From the NCBI RefSeq assembly GCF_014196745.1, contig NZ_JACIEH010000001.1, forward strand, positions 186,001 to 250,000: a stretch of 64,000 bases of DNA, read 5' to 3'. Shown here one piece after another: positions 16,898-28,694 of this stretch. Made by a program: the position numbers and the translations under genes. This stretch comes from Sphingomonas kyeonggiensis. Lineage in GTDB: Bacteria; Pseudomonadota; Alphaproteobacteria; Sphingomonadales; Sphingomonadaceae. The notes beneath the pieces were generated by a model, which saw only the letters and a program-made list of their open reading frames with translations, was not told the DNA's origin and searched no databases. How positions within the stretch are numbered: position 1 is the stretch's first letter; each line of letters starts with the position of its first letter.

Positions 16898-18991
16898 ATG
16901 GCCCGCAGCCATCCGCTCGAGCGTTATCGCAATATCGGCATCATGGCGCACATCGACGCCGGCAAGACGACGACGACCGAGCGCATCCTCTACTACACCG
17001 GCAAGTCCTACAAGATCGGCGAAGTGCATGAAGGCACCGCGACGATGGACTGGATGGAGCAGGAGCAGGAGCGTGGCATCACCATCACGTCCGCAGCGAC
17101 CACCTGCAAGTGGAAGGCTGAAGAGGGCAAGGGTGAAGAGCACCTGATCAACATCATCGACACCCCCGGCCACGTCGACTTCACCATCGAAGTCGAGCGT
17201 TCGCTGCGCGTGCTCGACGGTGCGGTTGCCTGCTTCGACGGCGTTGCCGGCGTGGAGCCGCAGTCGGAGACCGTGTGGCGTCAGGCCGACAAGTACGGCG
17301 TGCCGCGCATGTGCTTCGTCAACAAGCTCGACCGCACCGGTGCGAACTTCTATTTCTGCGTCGATACGATCGTCGATCGCCTCGGCGCGCGTCCGGCGGT
17401 GCTGTATCTGCCGATCGGCGAGGAAGGCGGCTTCAAGGGCCTGGTCGACCTGGTCGAGAACCGCGCGATCATCTGGCTCGAAGAGTCGCTGGGCGCGAAG
17501 TTCGAATATGCCGAGATCCCCGACGACCTGAAGGAAAAGGCCGCGAAGTATCGCAGCGACCTGATCGAGATGGCCGTCGAGCAGGACGACGCGCTGATGG
17601 AAGCGTATCTCGAAGGCAACGAGCCCTCGACTGCCGACCTGAAGAAGCTGATCCGCAAGGGCACGCTCGCCATGTCGTTCGTGCCGATCCTTTGCGGCTC
17701 GGCGTTCAAGAACAAGGGCGTGCAGCCGCTGCTCGACGCCGTTGTCGACTATCTGCCTTCGCCGCTGGACATTCCGGACGTGCAGGGCGTGAAGCTCGAC
17801 GGCGAGACTCCGGACTCGCGTCCGGCCTCGGACACCGCGCCGCTGTCGCTGCTCGCGTTCAAGATCATGAACGATCCGTTCGTCGGCTCGCTCACCTTCG
17901 CCCGCATCTATTCGGGCACCCTCACCAAGGGTCAGTATCTGAACTCGGTGAAGGACAAGAAGGAGAAGATCGGCCGTATGCTCCTGATGCACGCGAACTC
18001 GCGTGAGGACATCGAAGAAGCACGCGCCGGCGACATCGTCGCCATCGCGGGCCTGAAGGAGACCACGACCGGTGACACGCTGTGCGACACCGCGAACCCG
18101 ATCATCCTGGAGCGCATGGAGTTCCCGGAGCCGGTCATCGAGCTGTCGGTGGAGCCGAAGACCAAGGCCGACCAGGAGAAGATGGGCATCGCCCTGAACC
18201 GCCTGGCTGCCGAGGATCCCTCGTTCCGCGTTTCGACCGACCACGAGTCGGGCCAGACCATCATCAAGGGCATGGGCGAGCTCCATCTCGAGATTCTGGT
18301 CGACCGCATGAAGCGCGAGTTCAAGGTCGAGGCGAACGTCGGTGCGCCGCAGGTGGCGTATCGCGAGTATCTCGCGAAGCCGGTGGACATCGACTACACG
18401 CACAAGAAGCAGTCGGGCGGCACCGGCCAGTTCGGCCGCGTCAAGGTCAAGCTGACCCCGGGCGAGCGCGGTTCGGGCTTCGTCTTCAAGGACGAAGTCA
18501 AGGGCGGCAACATTCCGAAGGAATATATCCCGGCGATCGAGAAGGGCTTCCGCGAGACCGCAATGACGGGTTCGCTGGTCGGCTTCCCGATCATCGACTT
18601 CGAAGTGCTGCTGTATGACGGTGCGTACCACGACGTCGACTCGTCGGCCCTGGCCTTCGAAATCACTGCTCGTGCAGCGATGCGCGAAGCGGCCCAGAAG
18701 TCGGGCATCAAGCTGCTCGAGCCGATCATGAAGGTCGAAGTCGTGACCCCCGAGGATTATCTCGGCGACGTCATCGGCGACATCAACAGCCGCCGTGGCC
18801 AGATCCAGGGCACCGACTCGCGCGGCAACGCGCAGACGGTCGAGGCCATGGTGCCGCTGGCGAACATGTTCGGCTATGTGAACTCGCTCCGCTCGTTCAC
18901 CCAGGGTCGTGCGCAGTACTCGATGCAGTTCTCGCACTATGACGAAGTGCCGCCGAACGTGGCAGACGAAGTGAAGGCGAAGCTCGCCTGA
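16898..18991 (+). CDS. fusA: Elongation factor G
   Basis: EF-G, 697 aa, the GTPase that drives translocation and, with RRF, ribosome recycling. The G1 motif [16 protein letters not shown]2 [12 protein letters not shown]3 DTPGHVDF and G4 NKLDRTGA are all present, followed by domains II-V of full length. It is the third gene of the str operon. Confidence 0.98.
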   Translation: MARSHPLERYRNIGIMAHIDAGKTTTTERILYYTGKSYKIGEVHEGTATMDWMEQEQERGITITSAATTCKWKAEEGKGEEHLINIIDTPGHVDFTIEVERSLRVLDGAVACFDGVAGVEPQSETVWRQADKYGVPRMCFVNKLDRTGANFYFCVDTIVDRLGARPAVLYLPIGEEGGFKGLVDLVENRAIIWLEESLGAKFEYAEIPDDLKEKAAKYRSDLIEMAVEQDDALMEAYLEGNEPSTADLKKLIRKGTLAMSFVPILCGSAFKNKGVQPLLDAVVDYLPSPLDIPDVQGVKLDGETPDSRPASDTAPLSLLAFKIMNDPFVGSLTFARIYSGTLTKGQYLNSVKDKKEKIGRMLLMHANSREDIEEARAGDIVAIAGLKETTTGDTLCDTANPIILERMEFPEPVIELSVEPKTKADQEKMGIALNRLAAEDPSFRVSTDHESGQTIIKGMGELHLEILVDRMKREFKVEANVGAPQVAYREYLAKPVDIDYTHKKQSGGTGQFGRVKVKLTPGERGSGFVFKDEVKGGNIPKEYIPAIEKGFRETAMTGSLVGFPIIDFEVLLYDGAYHDVDSSALAFEITARAAMREAAQKSGIKLLEPIMKVEVVTPEDYLGDVIGDINSRRGQIQGTDSRGNAQTVEAMVPLANMFGYVNSLRSFTQGRAQYSMQFSHYDEVPPNVADEVKAKLA

Positions 18992-19097
18992 CGCGCATAG
19001 CGCTTGGGCTGGCATAACTTGAAAACAGCCGCTATGGGGCCGCCTTCCGGCGAATCCCCTGGCGGCGCGGAATCAGAGATCAGAAGGTAGGAAAACA

Positions 19098-20294
19098 ATG
19101 GCGAAGGCAAAGTTTGAGCGGAACAAGCCGCACCTCAACATCGGCACCATCGGTCACGTCGACCACGGCAAGACCTCGCTGACGGCCGCTATCACCAAGA
19201 TTCTGGCAGAGAACGTTGCGGGTAACGCCGCCGTCGACTTCGCCAACATCGACAAGGCTCCGGAAGAGCGCGAGCGCGGCATCACCATCTCGACCGCGCA
19301 CGTCGAGTACGAGACCGACAAGCGTCACTACGCGCACGTCGATTGCCCGGGCCACGCCGACTATGTGAAGAACATGATCACCGGTGCTGCCCAGATGGAC
19401 GGCGCGATCCTCGTGGTCGCCGCCACCGACGGCCCGATGCCGCAGACCAAGGAGCACATCCTGCTCGCTCGCCAGGTCGGCGTGCCGACCATGGTCGTCT
19501 TCCTGAACAAGGTCGACCTGGTCGAGGACGAGGAAATCCTCGAGCTCGTCGAAATGGAAATCCGCGAAGAGCTGTCGCGTCGTGAGTTCGACGGCGACAA
19601 CATTCCGATCATCCGTGGTTCGGCTACCGCCGCTCTGAACAACAGCGACGAGAAGCTCGGCAAGGACGCGATCCTGGCCCTCATGGCCGCTGTCGACGAG
19701 TCGATCCCGCAGCCGGAGCGTCCGGTCGATCAGCCCTTCATGATGCCGATCGAAGACGTGTTCTCGATCTCGGGCCGCGGCACCGTGGTGACCGGCCGCG
19801 TCGAGACCGGCATCGTCAAGGTTGGCGAGGAAGTCGAGATCGTCGGCATCCAGGAGAACGTCCGCAAGACCACCGTCACCGGCGTGGAAATGTTCCGCAA
19901 GCTGCTCGACGAAGGCCGTGCAGGCGACAACATCGGCGCGCTGATCCGCGGCGTTGGCCGTGACGAAGTCGAGCGTGGCCAGGTTCTGGCCAAGCCGGGT
20001 TCGATCAAGCCGCACACCGACTTCAAGTCGGAAGTGTACGTGCTGTCGAAGGACGAGGGTGGCCGTCACACGCCGTTCTTCGCCAACTATCGCCCGCAGT
20101 TCTACTTCCGTACCACGGACGTGACCGGCACGATCGAGCTGCCGGAAGGCACCGAGATGGTGATGCCGGGCGACAACGTCGCTCTCGGCATCAAGCTGAT
20201 CGCGCCGATCGCCATGGACGTCGGCCAGCGCTTCACGATCCGCGAAGGCGGCCGCACCGTGGGTGCCGGCGTCGTCGCCGAGATCCAGAAGTAA
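19098..20294 (+). CDS. tuf: Elongation factor Tu
   Basis: EF-Tu, 398 aa, delivers aminoacyl-tRNA to the ribosome. [11 protein letters not shown] (P-loop), [12 protein letters not shown] (switch I), DCPGHADY (switch II) and NKVDLV are present. It closes the str operon and is followed by a strong terminator. It is also the cellular target of the Lit protease, for which a distant relative occurs in the integrative element at 60016-60939. Confidence 0.98.
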   Translation: MAKAKFERNKPHLNIGTIGHVDHGKTSLTAAITKILAENVAGNAAVDFANIDKAPEERERGITISTAHVEYETDKRHYAHVDCPGHADYVKNMITGAAQMDGAILVVAATDGPMPQTKEHILLARQVGVPTMVVFLNKVDLVEDEEILELVEMEIREELSRREFDGDNIPIIRGSATAALNNSDEKLGKDAILALMAAVDESIPQPERPVDQPFMMPIEDVFSISGRGTVVTGRVETGIVKVGEEVEIVGIQENVRKTTVTGVEMFRKLLDEGRAGDNIGALIRGVGRDEVERGQVLAKPGSIKPHTDFKSEVYVLSKDEGGRHTPFFANYRPQFYFRTTDVTGTIELPEGTEMVMPGDNVALGIKLIAPIAMDVGQRFTIREGGRTVGAGVVAEIQK

Positions 20295-20322
20295 GCTTCA
20301 CCCTTTAGGGTAGAGTTCGAAG

Positions 20323-20357
20323 GGCCCGGTCTCCGCAAGGAGGCCGGGCCTTTTCGT
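20323..20357 (+). terminator. Terminator after tuf
   Basis: A 12-bp stem (GGCCCGGTCTCC / GGAGGCCGGGCC, one G-U) with a GCAA loop, then TTTTCGTTTG. It ends the str operon and sits before the convergent DUF4238 gene. Confidence 0.9.
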
Positions 20358-20366
20358 TTGGGATTA

Positions 20367-21314
20367 TCAAATCCGGACGATCTGTTGCGGAGCGGCCGCG
20401 TGGAGATCGATGATTGGCGGGTTCCACGACGGCAAGCCGGTGTTGGGATCCAGGGCCAGGTCGGTCTTTAGAAGTCGTCGATCCACAAAGGTGCGTTGCG
20501 TGTCCGAATGGGCAACAACCATCTCGGCTGCCTGTCGTACGCAGGCATCGTTGAGGCCTGTCTCAAGCGCACTTGGACGTTGCCGTCTAAAGCCATCGAT
20601 CACGCGCTGGTCTCGTGCGGCGAGAAACACCTGCGTGGGGGAGGTGGCCAGGACGGCAAAGCTCTGACCATGGCCCAGTCCGTTGCTCAGCAGGAGCGGC
20701 TGATCGCTGCTGAGCAAGCCGAAGCGTGGATGCTCAAGGCTATGCATGCGCCAGTGCATCGCATTCAGGGCTCCGCCGATGCGCGGGCTATCAATCAGCA
20801 GTCTGATAAGGCGCACGCGAAGTTCTGGCGCCAGAGGTCCTTGCTCGGCTAGCCACTGGTCGAAATCCTCGGGGTCATCCGGCCCCCGGAGTGCCGTGTA
20901 CTCGGCGCGCAAATTCGGATTGAGCTCGCCCTCTTCGTACTGCCTGACTCTTTGGGTCAGATACTCAACCCGCCTTGGTGAGCGGTGGATCAGCGACATC
21001 AGGAAACGCGACCATGCATCTCGAAGGGCGGGGTCGGTGGGCTTCTTCTGCGTCTGTGACATCTCGCGGAGCGCTTCGGCGGCTCCGTCGTCGACCCTTT
21101 GCATGAAGAGGGTCTCCAGTGCCTGGCGTCGAACTGGGTCTGCTTCAGCTTCATTCGCGTATAAGTCGATCAGGTATCCTGTCTCCGCCGGATACCGGAG
21201 CTTTCGGATCAGATCGTCCCGCGGCCGACGATACTCCACCACGCGCCCGTCCGCATTCGCCCAGCGCTTGATAAAGAACTGCGGGAGGTAGTGATGCTTG
21301 CGAGGGGCTGGCAT
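20367..21314 (-). CDS. DUF4238 domain protein inserted between tuf and rpsJ
   Basis: A 315-aa protein that opens with RKHHYLPQFFIKRWAN, the HHYLPxFxL signature of DUF4238, a family of unknown function scattered on mobile DNA. It is on the strand opposite to the ribosomal genes and its base composition is lower in GC than theirs. Its position separates the str block from S10, which is continuous in most bacteria. Horizontal acquisition is likely but not shown by flanking repeats. Confidence 0.8.
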   Translation of the reverse strand: MPAPRKHHYLPQFFIKRWANADGRVVEYRRPRDDLIRKLRYPAETGYLIDLYANEAEADPVRRQALETLFMQRVDDGAAEALREMSQTQKKPTDPALRDAWSRFLMSLIHRSPRRVEYLTQRVRQYEEGELNPNLRAEYTALRGPDDPEDFDQWLAEQGPLAPELRVRLIRLLIDSPRIGGALNAMHWRMHSLEHPRFGLLSSDQPLLLSNGLGHGQSFAVLATSPTQVFLAARDQRVIDGFRRQRPSALETGLNDACVRQAAEMVVAHSDTQRTFVDRRLLKTDLALDPNTGLPSWNPPIIDLHAAAPQQIVRI

Positions 21315-21392
21315 ATGGCCTCATGGGATCTAAAGGCTGCCAGAGATTACGCATCCGGACCGCATAAAAGGAAGTTCCTTCTCTGCTGCCCC

Positions 21393-21419
21393 TTGATCCG
21401 AATCGCATCTGTCTATAAG
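21393..21419 (+). promoter_or_regulatory. Possible promoter of rpsJ
   Basis: TTGATC, 15 bases, TATAAG, about 72 bases before the rpsJ start. The spacer is short, but a promoter is needed here because the DUF4238 gene and the tuf terminator isolate rpsJ. Confidence 0.45.
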
Positions 21420-21490
21420 GGCCGCCCCTTCGGTTCAAACACAGCATAGAAGCCCGGCAACGGGCTCCGCTCTTTCGCATTGGTAGGGAC

Positions 21491-21802
21491 ATGGAAACGC
21501 AGAATATCCGTATTCGCCTGAAGGCGTTCGATCATCGAGTGCTCGACCAGGCGACCGGCGACATCGCCGACACTGCGCGCCGCACTGGCGCTCTCATCCG
21601 TGGCCCGATTCCGCTTCCGACGAAGATCGAGAAGTTCACGGTCAACCGTGGTCCCCACATCGACAAGAAGTCGCGCGAGCAGTTCGAGGTGCGCACCTAC
21701 AAGCGCATGCTCGACATCGTGCAGCCGACTCCGCAGACCGTGGACGCGCTGATGAAGCTCGACCTCGCTGCCGGCGTCGACGTCGAGATCAAGCTGGCCT
21801 GA
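21491..21802 (+). CDS. rpsJ: 30S ribosomal protein S10
   Basis: S10, 103 aa (also NusE in transcription antitermination). [20 protein letters not shown] and [17 protein letters not shown] are diagnostic. Unusually it is followed by a terminator-like hairpin and 387 bases before rplC, so it may form its own transcript. Confidence 0.98.
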   Translation: METQNIRIRLKAFDHRVLDQATGDIADTARRTGALIRGPIPLPTKIEKFTVNRGPHIDKKSREQFEVRTYKRMLDIVQPTPQTVDALMKLDLAAGVDVEIKLA

Positions 21803-21814
21803 GCCAGTTGAAGG

Positions 21815-21839
21815 CCCCTGCGAAAGCGGGGGTCTTTCT
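21815..21839 (+). terminator. Terminator-like hairpin after rpsJ
   Basis: CCCCTGC-GAAA-GCGGGGG (7 bp, one G-U, GNRA loop) followed by TCTTTCT. It starts 13 bases after the rpsJ stop. The T-run is short, so partial read-through into the S10 operon is plausible. Confidence 0.55.
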
Positions 21840-22189
21840 CGTCCTGCCGCATACTTCGCAGGAATGCAGGTGTGGGGGTGGACAGGGAAGCGCTGCTGAC
21901 GTAAAGGCGCGCCTCCACACGAGATTCGCGATTCCCTCATGGGGGATTCGCCAGGTTCCTCCACCGGATCGATCCCGATCCAACGCAAGGAACCGGAGGG
22001 CGCCACGGGCGCACTCGCATCGCGATAGGGATACCGCCGGCCTCTTCGGAGAACCGGGACTGCGTCCCCCGTCGCCTCTTCCTTCGGGAAGGGGTTCAGC
22101 CCGGACGGGGGCTCGCATCATATTTTCGGGCTGAAGCACGCACCTGTGGGAATTCCCCCTCGGGTGCCTATGCATAGGAGCAACTGGTC
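21840..22189. other. Gap between rpsJ and rplC
   Basis: About 350 bases with no convincing gene. Just before rplC a compound hairpin (GCACC...GGTGC around 22140-22167, with GGGAATTCCC inside) ends near the Shine-Dalgarno AGGAG. It could be a regulatory leader of the rplC-rpmD transcript, but no known motif was recognised. A weak TTCAGC / CATATT pair near 22100 could be a promoter. Confidence 0.4.
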
Positions 22190-22948
22190 ATGCGCACTGG
22201 CGTGATCGCGAAGAAGTTGGGGATGACCCGCCTGTTCCAGGACGACGGCCGCCACGTGCCCGTCACCGTCCTGGCTCTCGAAGGCGTGCAGGTCGTCTCC
22301 GTCCGCGAAAAGGATCGTGACGGCTATACGGCCGTCCAGCTCGGCGCCGGCACGGCGAAGAGCAAGAATGTCGCCAAGCCGCAGCGCGGCCACTTCGGCA
22401 AGGCCGAAGTCGAGCCCAAGGCTGTCGTCCATGAATTCCGCGTCGACGCGGACGGCCTGCTCGAAGTGGGCGCCGAGATCTCGGCCGACCACTATGTTGC
22501 CGGCCAGTTCGTCGACATCCAGGGTCGTACCCAGGGTAAGGGCTTTGCCGGCGGCATGAAGCGTTGGGGCTTCGGCGGTCTGCGCGCCACCCACGGCGTC
22601 TCGGTCTCGCACCGCTCGCTCGGTTCGACCGGTCAGCGCCAGGATCCGGGCAAGGTCTTCAAGAACAAGAAGATGGCCGGCCACATGGGTGACAAGTACC
22701 GCACCCAGCAGAATCTCGAGATCGTCGGCACCGACGTCGAGCGCGGCCTGATCTTCGTCAAGGGCTCGGTCCCTGGCTCGAAGGGTGGCTGGCTGTTCGT
22801 CAAGGACGCCGTCAAGGTCGCCCGTCCCGACACCGCGCCGTTCCCGGCCGGCATCAAGTCGGTCGCCAACAACAACGACACCGCCCCCGCGGAGACTCCG
22901 GCCGAAGTGACCGAGGCTCCCGAGGCGACCGAAGGCCAGGAGGGCTAA
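22190..22948 (+). CDS. rplC: 50S ribosomal protein L3
   Basis: L3, 252 aa, initiates 50S assembly. [16 protein letters not shown] and the [18 protein letters not shown] loop (which carries the methylated Gln in E. coli) are present. The last 30 residues form an acidic Pro/Thr/Glu tail ([19 protein letters not shown]) absent from the E. coli protein. Confidence 0.98.
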   Translation: MRTGVIAKKLGMTRLFQDDGRHVPVTVLALEGVQVVSVREKDRDGYTAVQLGAGTAKSKNVAKPQRGHFGKAEVEPKAVVHEFRVDADGLLEVGAEISADHYVAGQFVDIQGRTQGKGFAGGMKRWGFGGLRATHGVSVSHRSLGSTGQRQDPGKVFKNKKMAGHMGDKYRTQQNLEIVGTDVERGLIFVKGSVPGSKGGWLFVKDAVKVARPDTAPFPAGIKSVANNNDTAPAETPAEVTEAPEATEGQEG

Positions 22949-23563
22949 GTGAAGGTCAAGGTTCAAACCCTCGACGCCAAGGCTTCGGGCGACATCGAGC
23001 TCAACGACGGCGTCTTCGCTGTCGAGCCGCGCGCCGACATCCTGCACCGCGTCGTCACCTGGCAGCTCGAGAAGCGTCGCGCTACCGCGCGCGGCACTCG
23101 CGAGCGTGCTGACGTCGCCCGCTCGGGCAAGAAGTTCGGTCGCCAGAAGGGCGGCGGTACCGCCCGTCACGGCGATCGCCGCGCTCCGGTGTTCATCGGC
23201 GGTGGTAAGGCGCACGGCGCTCGCGTTCGCGACTTCAATCCGTCGCTGAACAAGAAGATCCGCGCGCTCGGCCTGAAGATGGCCCTCAGCAGCCACGCCA
23301 AGGCCGGCTCGCTGATCGTCCTCGACGCCTTCGGCACCGCCAAGACCGCAGAGCTCAAGGCGCAGTTCGCCAAGCTCGGCACCGGCAAGACCGCGCTGGT
23401 GATCGACGGCGAGGCCGGCAACGGCTTCCTCGCGGCCCGCAACCTGATCGGCGTGAACGTCCTCCCCGCGGTGGGCGCCAACGTGTACGACATCCTGAAG
23501 CACGACACGCTGGTCCTGACCCGCGCTGCCGTCGAGAAGCTGGAGGCGCGCTTCAATGGCTAA
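22949..23563 (+). CDS. rplD: 50S ribosomal protein L4
   Basis: L4, 204 aa, lines the exit tunnel. [23 protein letters not shown] is the tunnel loop, the segment where macrolide-resistance changes arise; nothing unusual is seen in it. The start is GTG at 22949, directly abutting the rplC stop. Confidence 0.97.
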   Translation: MKVKVQTLDAKASGDIELNDGVFAVEPRADILHRVVTWQLEKRRATARGTRERADVARSGKKFGRQKGGGTARHGDRRAPVFIGGGKAHGARVRDFNPSLNKKIRALGLKMALSSHAKAGSLIVLDAFGTAKTAELKAQFAKLGTGKTALVIDGEAGNGFLAARNLIGVNVLPAVGANVYDILKHDTLVLTRAAVEKLEARFNG

Positions 23564-23876
23564 GAAGCAGGCAGCCGCGATCGACAACCGTCATTACGAC
23601 GTGATTGTCGCGCCGCACATCACCGAAAAGTCGACGCTCGTCTCCGAGCACAACGCCGTTGTGTTCAAGGTCGCCGGCGACGCCACCAAGCCCGAGATCA
23701 AGGCCGCCGTCGAGGCGATCTGGAAGGTCAAGGTCACCGGCGTCAACACGATCGTCCAGAAGGGCAAGACCAAGAAGTGGAAGGGCGCCCCCTACAAGCG
23801 CTCTGACGTGAAGAAGGCTATCGTGACCCTCGCCGACGGTGAGCAGATCGACGTGACCTCGGGGGTCAATTCGTAA
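23556..23876 (+). CDS. rplW: 50S ribosomal protein L23
   Basis: L23, 106 aa, at the tunnel exit, where trigger factor and SRP dock. [17 protein letters not shown] is diagnostic. It overlaps rplD by 8 bases, implying coupled translation. Confidence 0.97.
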   Translation: MAKKQAAAIDNRHYDVIVAPHITEKSTLVSEHNAVVFKVAGDATKPEIKAAVEAIWKVKVTGVNTIVQKGKTKKWKGAPYKRSDVKKAIVTLADGEQIDVTSGVNS

Positions 23877-24727
23877 TGGCACTCAAGAATTATAATCCGA
23901 CGTCGCCTGGCGTCCGCGGCCTGATCCTGATCGACCGTTCGGCCCTGTACAAGGGTCGTCCGGTCAAGGCTCTGACCGAGGGCAAGACCAAGACCGGCGG
24001 CCGCAACAACAAGGGCCATGTGACCTCGCGCGGCATCGCCGGCGGTCACAAGCAGCGCTATCGTATCATCGATTTCAAGCGCCGCCTGTGGGACGTCGAG
24101 GGCACCGTCGAGCGGATCGAGTATGACCCGAACCGCACCGCCTTCATCGCGCTCGTGAACTACGGCGCCGACGAGGCCGGCAAGGATCGCGTCGCCTACA
24201 TCATCGCGCCGCAGCGCCTCGCCGTCGGCGACAAGGTGATCGCCGGCAAGAAGACCGACGTGAAGCCGGGCAACGCCATGGAGCTTTCGTCGATGCCGGT
24301 CGGCACCATCGTCCACAATGTGGAGATGAAGCCGGGCAAGGGCGGCCAGATCGCCCGTTCGGCAGGCACCTATGTCCAGGTCGTCGGTCGTGACCGCGGC
24401 ATGGTCATCGTCCGCCTCAACTCGGGCGAGCAGCGCTACATCCACGGCAACTGCATGGCGACGGTCGGTGCGGTGTCCAACCCGGACAACCAGAACACCA
24501 ACCTCGGCAAGGCCGGCCGCAACCGCTGGAAGGGCATCCGCCCGCTGACCCGCGGTGTCGCGAAGAACCCGGTCGACCACCCGCACGGCGGTGGTGAAGG
24601 CCGTACCTCGGGCGGCCGTCACCCGGTCACCCCGTGGGGCAAGCCGACCAAGGGTGCGCGCACCCGCCACAACAAGGCGACGGACAAGATGATCATCCGC
24701 AGCCGTCACGCGAAGAAGAAGGGCTAA
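23876..24727 (+). CDS. rplB: 50S ribosomal protein L2
   Basis: L2, 283 aa, needed for subunit association and peptidyl transfer. [22 protein letters not shown]-type segment [14 protein letters not shown] and [19 protein letters not shown] with the key His residues are present. Its ATG overlaps the rplW stop. Confidence 0.98.
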   Translation: MALKNYNPTSPGVRGLILIDRSALYKGRPVKALTEGKTKTGGRNNKGHVTSRGIAGGHKQRYRIIDFKRRLWDVEGTVERIEYDPNRTAFIALVNYGADEAGKDRVAYIIAPQRLAVGDKVIAGKKTDVKPGNAMELSSMPVGTIVHNVEMKPGKGGQIARSAGTYVQVVGRDRGMVIVRLNSGEQRYIHGNCMATVGAVSNPDNQNTNLGKAGRNRWKGIRPLTRGVAKNPVDHPHGGGEGRTSGGRHPVTPWGKPTKGARTRHNKATDKMIIRSRHAKKKG

Positions 24728-24730
24728 CCC

Positions 24731-25009
24731 ATGGCTCGCTCCGTTTGGAAGGGTCCGTTCGTGGACCTCCACCTGCTCAAGAAGGCGCAGACCGCGCAGG
24801 AGCAGGGCACCCGCGCCGGTCCGATCAAGACCTGGTCGCGCCGCTCGACGATCCTGCCGGATTTCGTCGGCCTGACGTTCAGCGTCTACAATGGCCGCAA
24901 GTTCGTGCCGGTCTCGGTCAACGAGGACATGGTTGGCATGAAGCTCGGCGAGTTCGCGCCGACCCGCTTCTTCCCCGGCCACGCAGCCGACAAGAAGGGT
25001 AAGCGCTAA
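24731..25009 (+). CDS. rpsS: 30S ribosomal protein S19
   Basis: S19, 92 aa, in the 30S head. [18 protein letters not shown] and [17 protein letters not shown] are typical. It is in the S10 operon, overlapping rplV by one base. Confidence 0.97.
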   Translation: MARSVWKGPFVDLHLLKKAQTAQEQGTRAGPIKTWSRRSTILPDFVGLTFSVYNGRKFVPVSVNEDMVGMKLGEFAPTRFFPGHAADKKGKR

Positions 25010-25385
25010 TGTCTAAGCAGGCAGCCCCCCGCAAGGTTGGCGACAAGGAAGCCCTTGCCGTCGCCACGCAGATCCGCGGTTCGGCCCAGAAGCTGAACCT
25101 GGTCGCGGGCCTCATCCGCGGCAAGAAGGCCGGCGATGCGCTGAACATCCTTCAGTTCTCGACCAAGGCGATGGCCGTGGACGCCCGCAAGGTTCTCGCT
25201 TCGGCGATCGCCAATGCGGAGAACAACCACAACCTCGACGTCGACGCGCTCGTCGTCGCCGAGGCTTCGGTCGGCAAGTCGATCACGATGAAGCGCTTCG
25301 CGACCCGCGGCCGTGGCAAGTCCACCCGCATCCTGAAGCCGTTCAGCCGTCTTCGCATCGTCGTCCGCGAGCAGGAAGAAGCATA

Positions 25386-25386
<1 letters not shown>
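25009..25386 (+). CDS. rplV: 50S ribosomal protein L22
   Basis: L22, 125 aa, whose beta-hairpin reaches the exit tunnel: the hairpin is represented by [20 protein letters not shown]. It overlaps both neighbours by one base. Confidence 0.97.
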
Positions 25387-26096
<710 letters not shown>

Positions 26097-26112
26097 GGGT
26101 TAGGACAGAGAA

Positions 26113-26544
26113 ATGCTGCAACCGAAGCGCACCAAGTTCCGCAAGGCCTTCAAGGGCCGCATCCACGGCGACGCCAAGGGTGGCACTGCGCTGAACTTCG
26201 GGTCGTATGGCCTGAAGGCGATGGAGCCGGAGCGGATCACCGCCCGTCAGATCGAGGCGGCTCGCCGCGCGATCACCCGTCACATCAAGCGCCAGGGCCG
26301 TCTCTGGATCCGCATCTTCCCGGACGTGCCGGTTTCGTCGAAGCCTGCTGAAGTCCGCATGGGCTCGGGCAAGGGTTCGCCGGAATTCTGGGTCGCCCGC
26401 GTCAAGCCGGGCCGCATCCTGTTCGAGCTGGACGGCGTGCCGGGCCCGCTCGCTGCTGAAGCTTTCGAGCGTGCGGCGATGAAGCTGCCGATCAAGGTCA
26501 AGGTCGTGGCTCGCCTCGGCGATACCTCGCACCTGGAGGGTTGA
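26113..26544 (+). CDS. rplP: 50S ribosomal protein L16
   Basis: L16, 143 aa, near the A site and the elbow of t[22 protein letters not shown] and [20 protein letters not shown] are typical. Confidence 0.97.
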   Translation: MLQPKRTKFRKAFKGRIHGDAKGGTALNFGSYGLKAMEPERITARQIEAARRAITRHIKRQGRLWIRIFPDVPVSSKPAEVRMGSGKGSPEFWVARVKPGRILFELDGVPGPLAAEAFERAAMKLPIKVKVVARLGDTSHLEG

Positions 26545-26548
26545 TAGA

Positions 26549-26752
26549 ATGACCAAGGCTACCGATCTTCGTGCGAAGACCGAGGACCAGCTGGGCGAAG
26601 AGCTCGGCAACCTGAAGCGCGAGGCGTTCAACCTTCGCTTCCAGGCCGCGACCAGCCAGCTCGAGAAGCCGAGCCGCGTTCGTGAGGTCCGTCGCGACAT
26701 CGCCCGCATCAAGACGCTGCAGAACGAGCGCTCGCGCTCGACTGCCAAGTAA
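26549..26752 (+). CDS. rpmC: 50S ribosomal protein L29
   Basis: L29, 67 aa, a small helical protein next to L23. [21 protein letters not shown] and the [15 protein letters not shown] helix identify it. Confidence 0.95.
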   Translation: MTKATDLRAKTEDQLGEELGNLKREAFNLRFQAATSQLEKPSRVREVRRDIARIKTLQNERSRSTAK

Positions 26753-26763
26753 AGGACGAAACC

Positions 26764-27036
26764 ATGCCGAAGCGCGTGCTGACCGGGAACGTGGTTTCCG
26801 ACAAGGGCGACAAGACCGTGGTCGTGCTGGTGGAGCGCAAGGTGAAGCACCCGCTCTACGGCAAGATCATCCGCCGCTCGAAGAAGTATCACGCCCATGA
26901 CGAGGCGAACGAGTACAAGGCCGGCGAGACCGTGCGCATCGAAGAGACTGCGCCGATCTCCAAGCTCAAGACCTGGAAGGTGATCGAGCGGGTGAACACC
27001 CACGCGACCCCGACCAAGTCGGACGCCGCCGCCTAA
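26764..27036 (+). CDS. rpsQ: 30S ribosomal protein S17
   Basis: S17, 90 aa, an OB-fold primary binder of 16S r[23 protein letters not shown] and [18 protein letters not shown] are diagnostic. A 62-base gap with no gene separates it from rplN. Confidence 0.97.
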   Translation: MPKRVLTGNVVSDKGDKTVVVLVERKVKHPLYGKIIRRSKKYHAHDEANEYKAGETVRIEETAPISKLKTWKVIERVNTHATPTKSDAAA

Positions 27037-27098
27037 ATTTTTCAACTGGAACCGCCGGGCGCCTGTCCCGGTAGGCCTAACGAGAAGGAACCGGATCA

Positions 27099-27467
27099 AT
27101 GATCCAGATGCAGTCCAATCTCGACGTCGCAGACAACAGCGGCGCGAAGCGGGTGCAGTGCATCAAGGTGCTGGGCGGATCGAAGCGTCGCTTCGCGTCC
27201 GTGGGCGACGTCATCGTCGTCAGCATCAAGGAAGCTGCTCCCCGCGGCAAGGTGAAGAAGGGTGACGTGCACCGCGCCGTCATCGTCCGCACCGCCAAGG
27301 ACGTCCGCCGCGCCGATGGCTCGGTCATTCGCTTCGACGGCAACGCTGCCGTCCTGGTCAACAAGAACGAGGAGCCGATCGGCACCCGTATCTTTGGCCC
27401 GGTGGTCCGCGAGCTGCGCTCGAAGGGCTTCATGAAGATCATTTCGCTCGCCCCCGAGGTGCTGTGA
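27099..27467 (+). CDS. rplN: 50S ribosomal protein L14
   Basis: L14, 122 aa, forms bridge B8 with 16S r[23 protein letters not shown] and [18 protein letters not shown] are diagnostic. It begins the spc part of the cluster; rplX overlaps its stop. Confidence 0.98.
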   Translation: MIQMQSNLDVADNSGAKRVQCIKVLGGSKRRFASVGDVIVVSIKEAAPRGKVKKGDVHRAVIVRTAKDVRRADGSVIRFDGNAAVLVNKNEEPIGTRIFGPVVRELRSKGFMKIISLAPEVL

Positions 27468-27784
27468 TGGCTGCTGCCAAGATCAAGAAGGGCGACCAGG
27501 TCATCGTCCTGTCCGGCAAGGACAAGGGACGGACCGGTGAAGTCGTCAAGTCGCTGCCCAAGGACGGCAAGGTCGTCGTTTCGGGCGTCAACGTCGCCGT
27601 GCGTCACCGCAAGCCGAGCCAGACCAACCCGCAGGGTGGCCTGGAGCGTTCGGAAGCGCCGCTGGCGATCTCCAAGGTCGCGCACGTGACCAAGGACGGC
27701 AAGCCGACCCGCGTCCGCTTCGAGGAGCGCGACGGCAAGAAGGTCCGCGTCGCCGTCAAGACCGGGGAGGTCATCAATGGCTGA
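27467..27784 (+). CDS. rplX: 50S ribosomal protein L24
   Basis: L24, 105 aa, an assembly initiator with a KOW motif: [22 protein letters not shown]. The ATG at 27467 overlaps the rplN stop (TGATG); an in-frame GTG lies three bases earlier. Confidence 0.97.
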   Translation: MAAAKIKKGDQVIVLSGKDKGRTGEVVKSLPKDGKVVVSGVNVAVRHRKPSQTNPQGGLERSEAPLAISKVAHVTKDGKPTRVRFEERDGKKVRVAVKTGEVING

Positions 27785-28358
27785 TTCCTACACGCCGCGC
27801 ATGCGCAAGCTCTATGACGAGACCATCGCCAAGGCGATGACCGAGAAGTTCGGTTACAAGAACGTCATGGAAGTGCCGAAGATCGAGAAGATCGTGCTCA
27901 ACATGGGCGTCGGCGAAGCGACCCAGGACAAGAAGAAGGTCGAGCAGGCCGCTTCTGAAATGGAGCTGATCGCGGGCCAGAAGCCGGTGATCACCAAGGC
28001 GAAGAAGTCGATCGCGCAGTTCAAGCTGCGCGAGGGCATGCCGATCGGCGCGAAGGTGACCCTTCGCCGCGAGCGCATGTACGAGTTCCTCGACCGCTTC
28101 ATCACGATCGCGCTGCCGCGCGTTCGCGACTTCCGTGGTCTGAACCCGAAGTCGTTCGACGGCCGTGGCAACTATGCCTGCGGCCTCAAGGAGCAGCTGA
28201 TCTTCCCGGAGATCAGCTACGATAAGGTCGACAACATCCGCGGCATGGACGTGATTGTGACCACCACCGCGAAGACCGACGAGGAAGCTCGCGAGCTTCT
28301 CCGTCTCTTCGGTTTCCCGTTCCCGCAGGATGCGGACGGCGAAGCCAAGGCCGCGTAA
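27777..28358 (+). CDS. rplE: 50S ribosomal protein L5
   Basis: L5, 193 aa, binds 5S rRNA and contacts P-site t[20 protein letters not shown] and [17 protein letters not shown] are typical. It overlaps rplX by 8 bases. Confidence 0.98.
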   Translation: MADSYTPRMRKLYDETIAKAMTEKFGYKNVMEVPKIEKIVLNMGVGEATQDKKKVEQAASEMELIAGQKPVITKAKKSIAQFKLREGMPIGAKVTLRRERMYEFLDRFITIALPRVRDFRGLNPKSFDGRGNYACGLKEQLIFPEISYDKVDNIRGMDVIVTTTAKTDEEARELLRLFGFPFPQDADGEAKAA

Positions 28359-28377
28359 AGGAAAGAGAACTTAAGTC

Positions 28378-28683
28378 ATGGCGAAACTGAGTTCCGTGAA
28401 CAAGAATGAGCGTCGCAAGCTGCTGGTGAAGAAGTACGCCGGCAAGTATGCGAAGCTGAAGGCGATCGCGAATGACGAGAGCCTCGATGAGACCGAGCGT
28501 CTCATCGCGCGTCTCAAGATGGCCGAGCTGCCGCGCAACGGCAACCCGACCCGCATTCGCAACCGGTGCGAGCTCACCGGTCGCCCCCGCGGTTACTACC
28601 GCAAGTTCCGTCTCGCTCGTGTGATGCTGCGTGATCTGGCCAACAAGGGCCTCATCCCCGGCGTTACCAAGTCGAGCTGGTAA
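28378..28683 (+). CDS. rpsN: 30S ribosomal protein S14 (zinc-free type)
   Basis: S14, 101 aa. This is the long form that lacks the CxxC-CxxC zinc site: the region reads [21 protein letters not shown], with a single Cys. The long form is standard for alphaproteobacteria. Confidence 0.97.
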   Translation: MAKLSSVNKNERRKLLVKKYAGKYAKLKAIANDESLDETERLIARLKMAELPRNGNPTRIRNRCELTGRPRGYYRKFRLARVMLRDLANKGLIPGVTKSSW

Positions 28684-28694
28684 GGATCACGAAG

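Noticed and set aside
16784..19015. A 743-codon minus-strand frame opposite fusA
   Set aside because: It is the antisense of EF-G, with no protein family features.
22949..23563. Macrolide-resistance changes in the L4 loop
   Set aside because: The loop [17 protein letters not shown] looks normal for the family; no deletion or known substitution could be supported.
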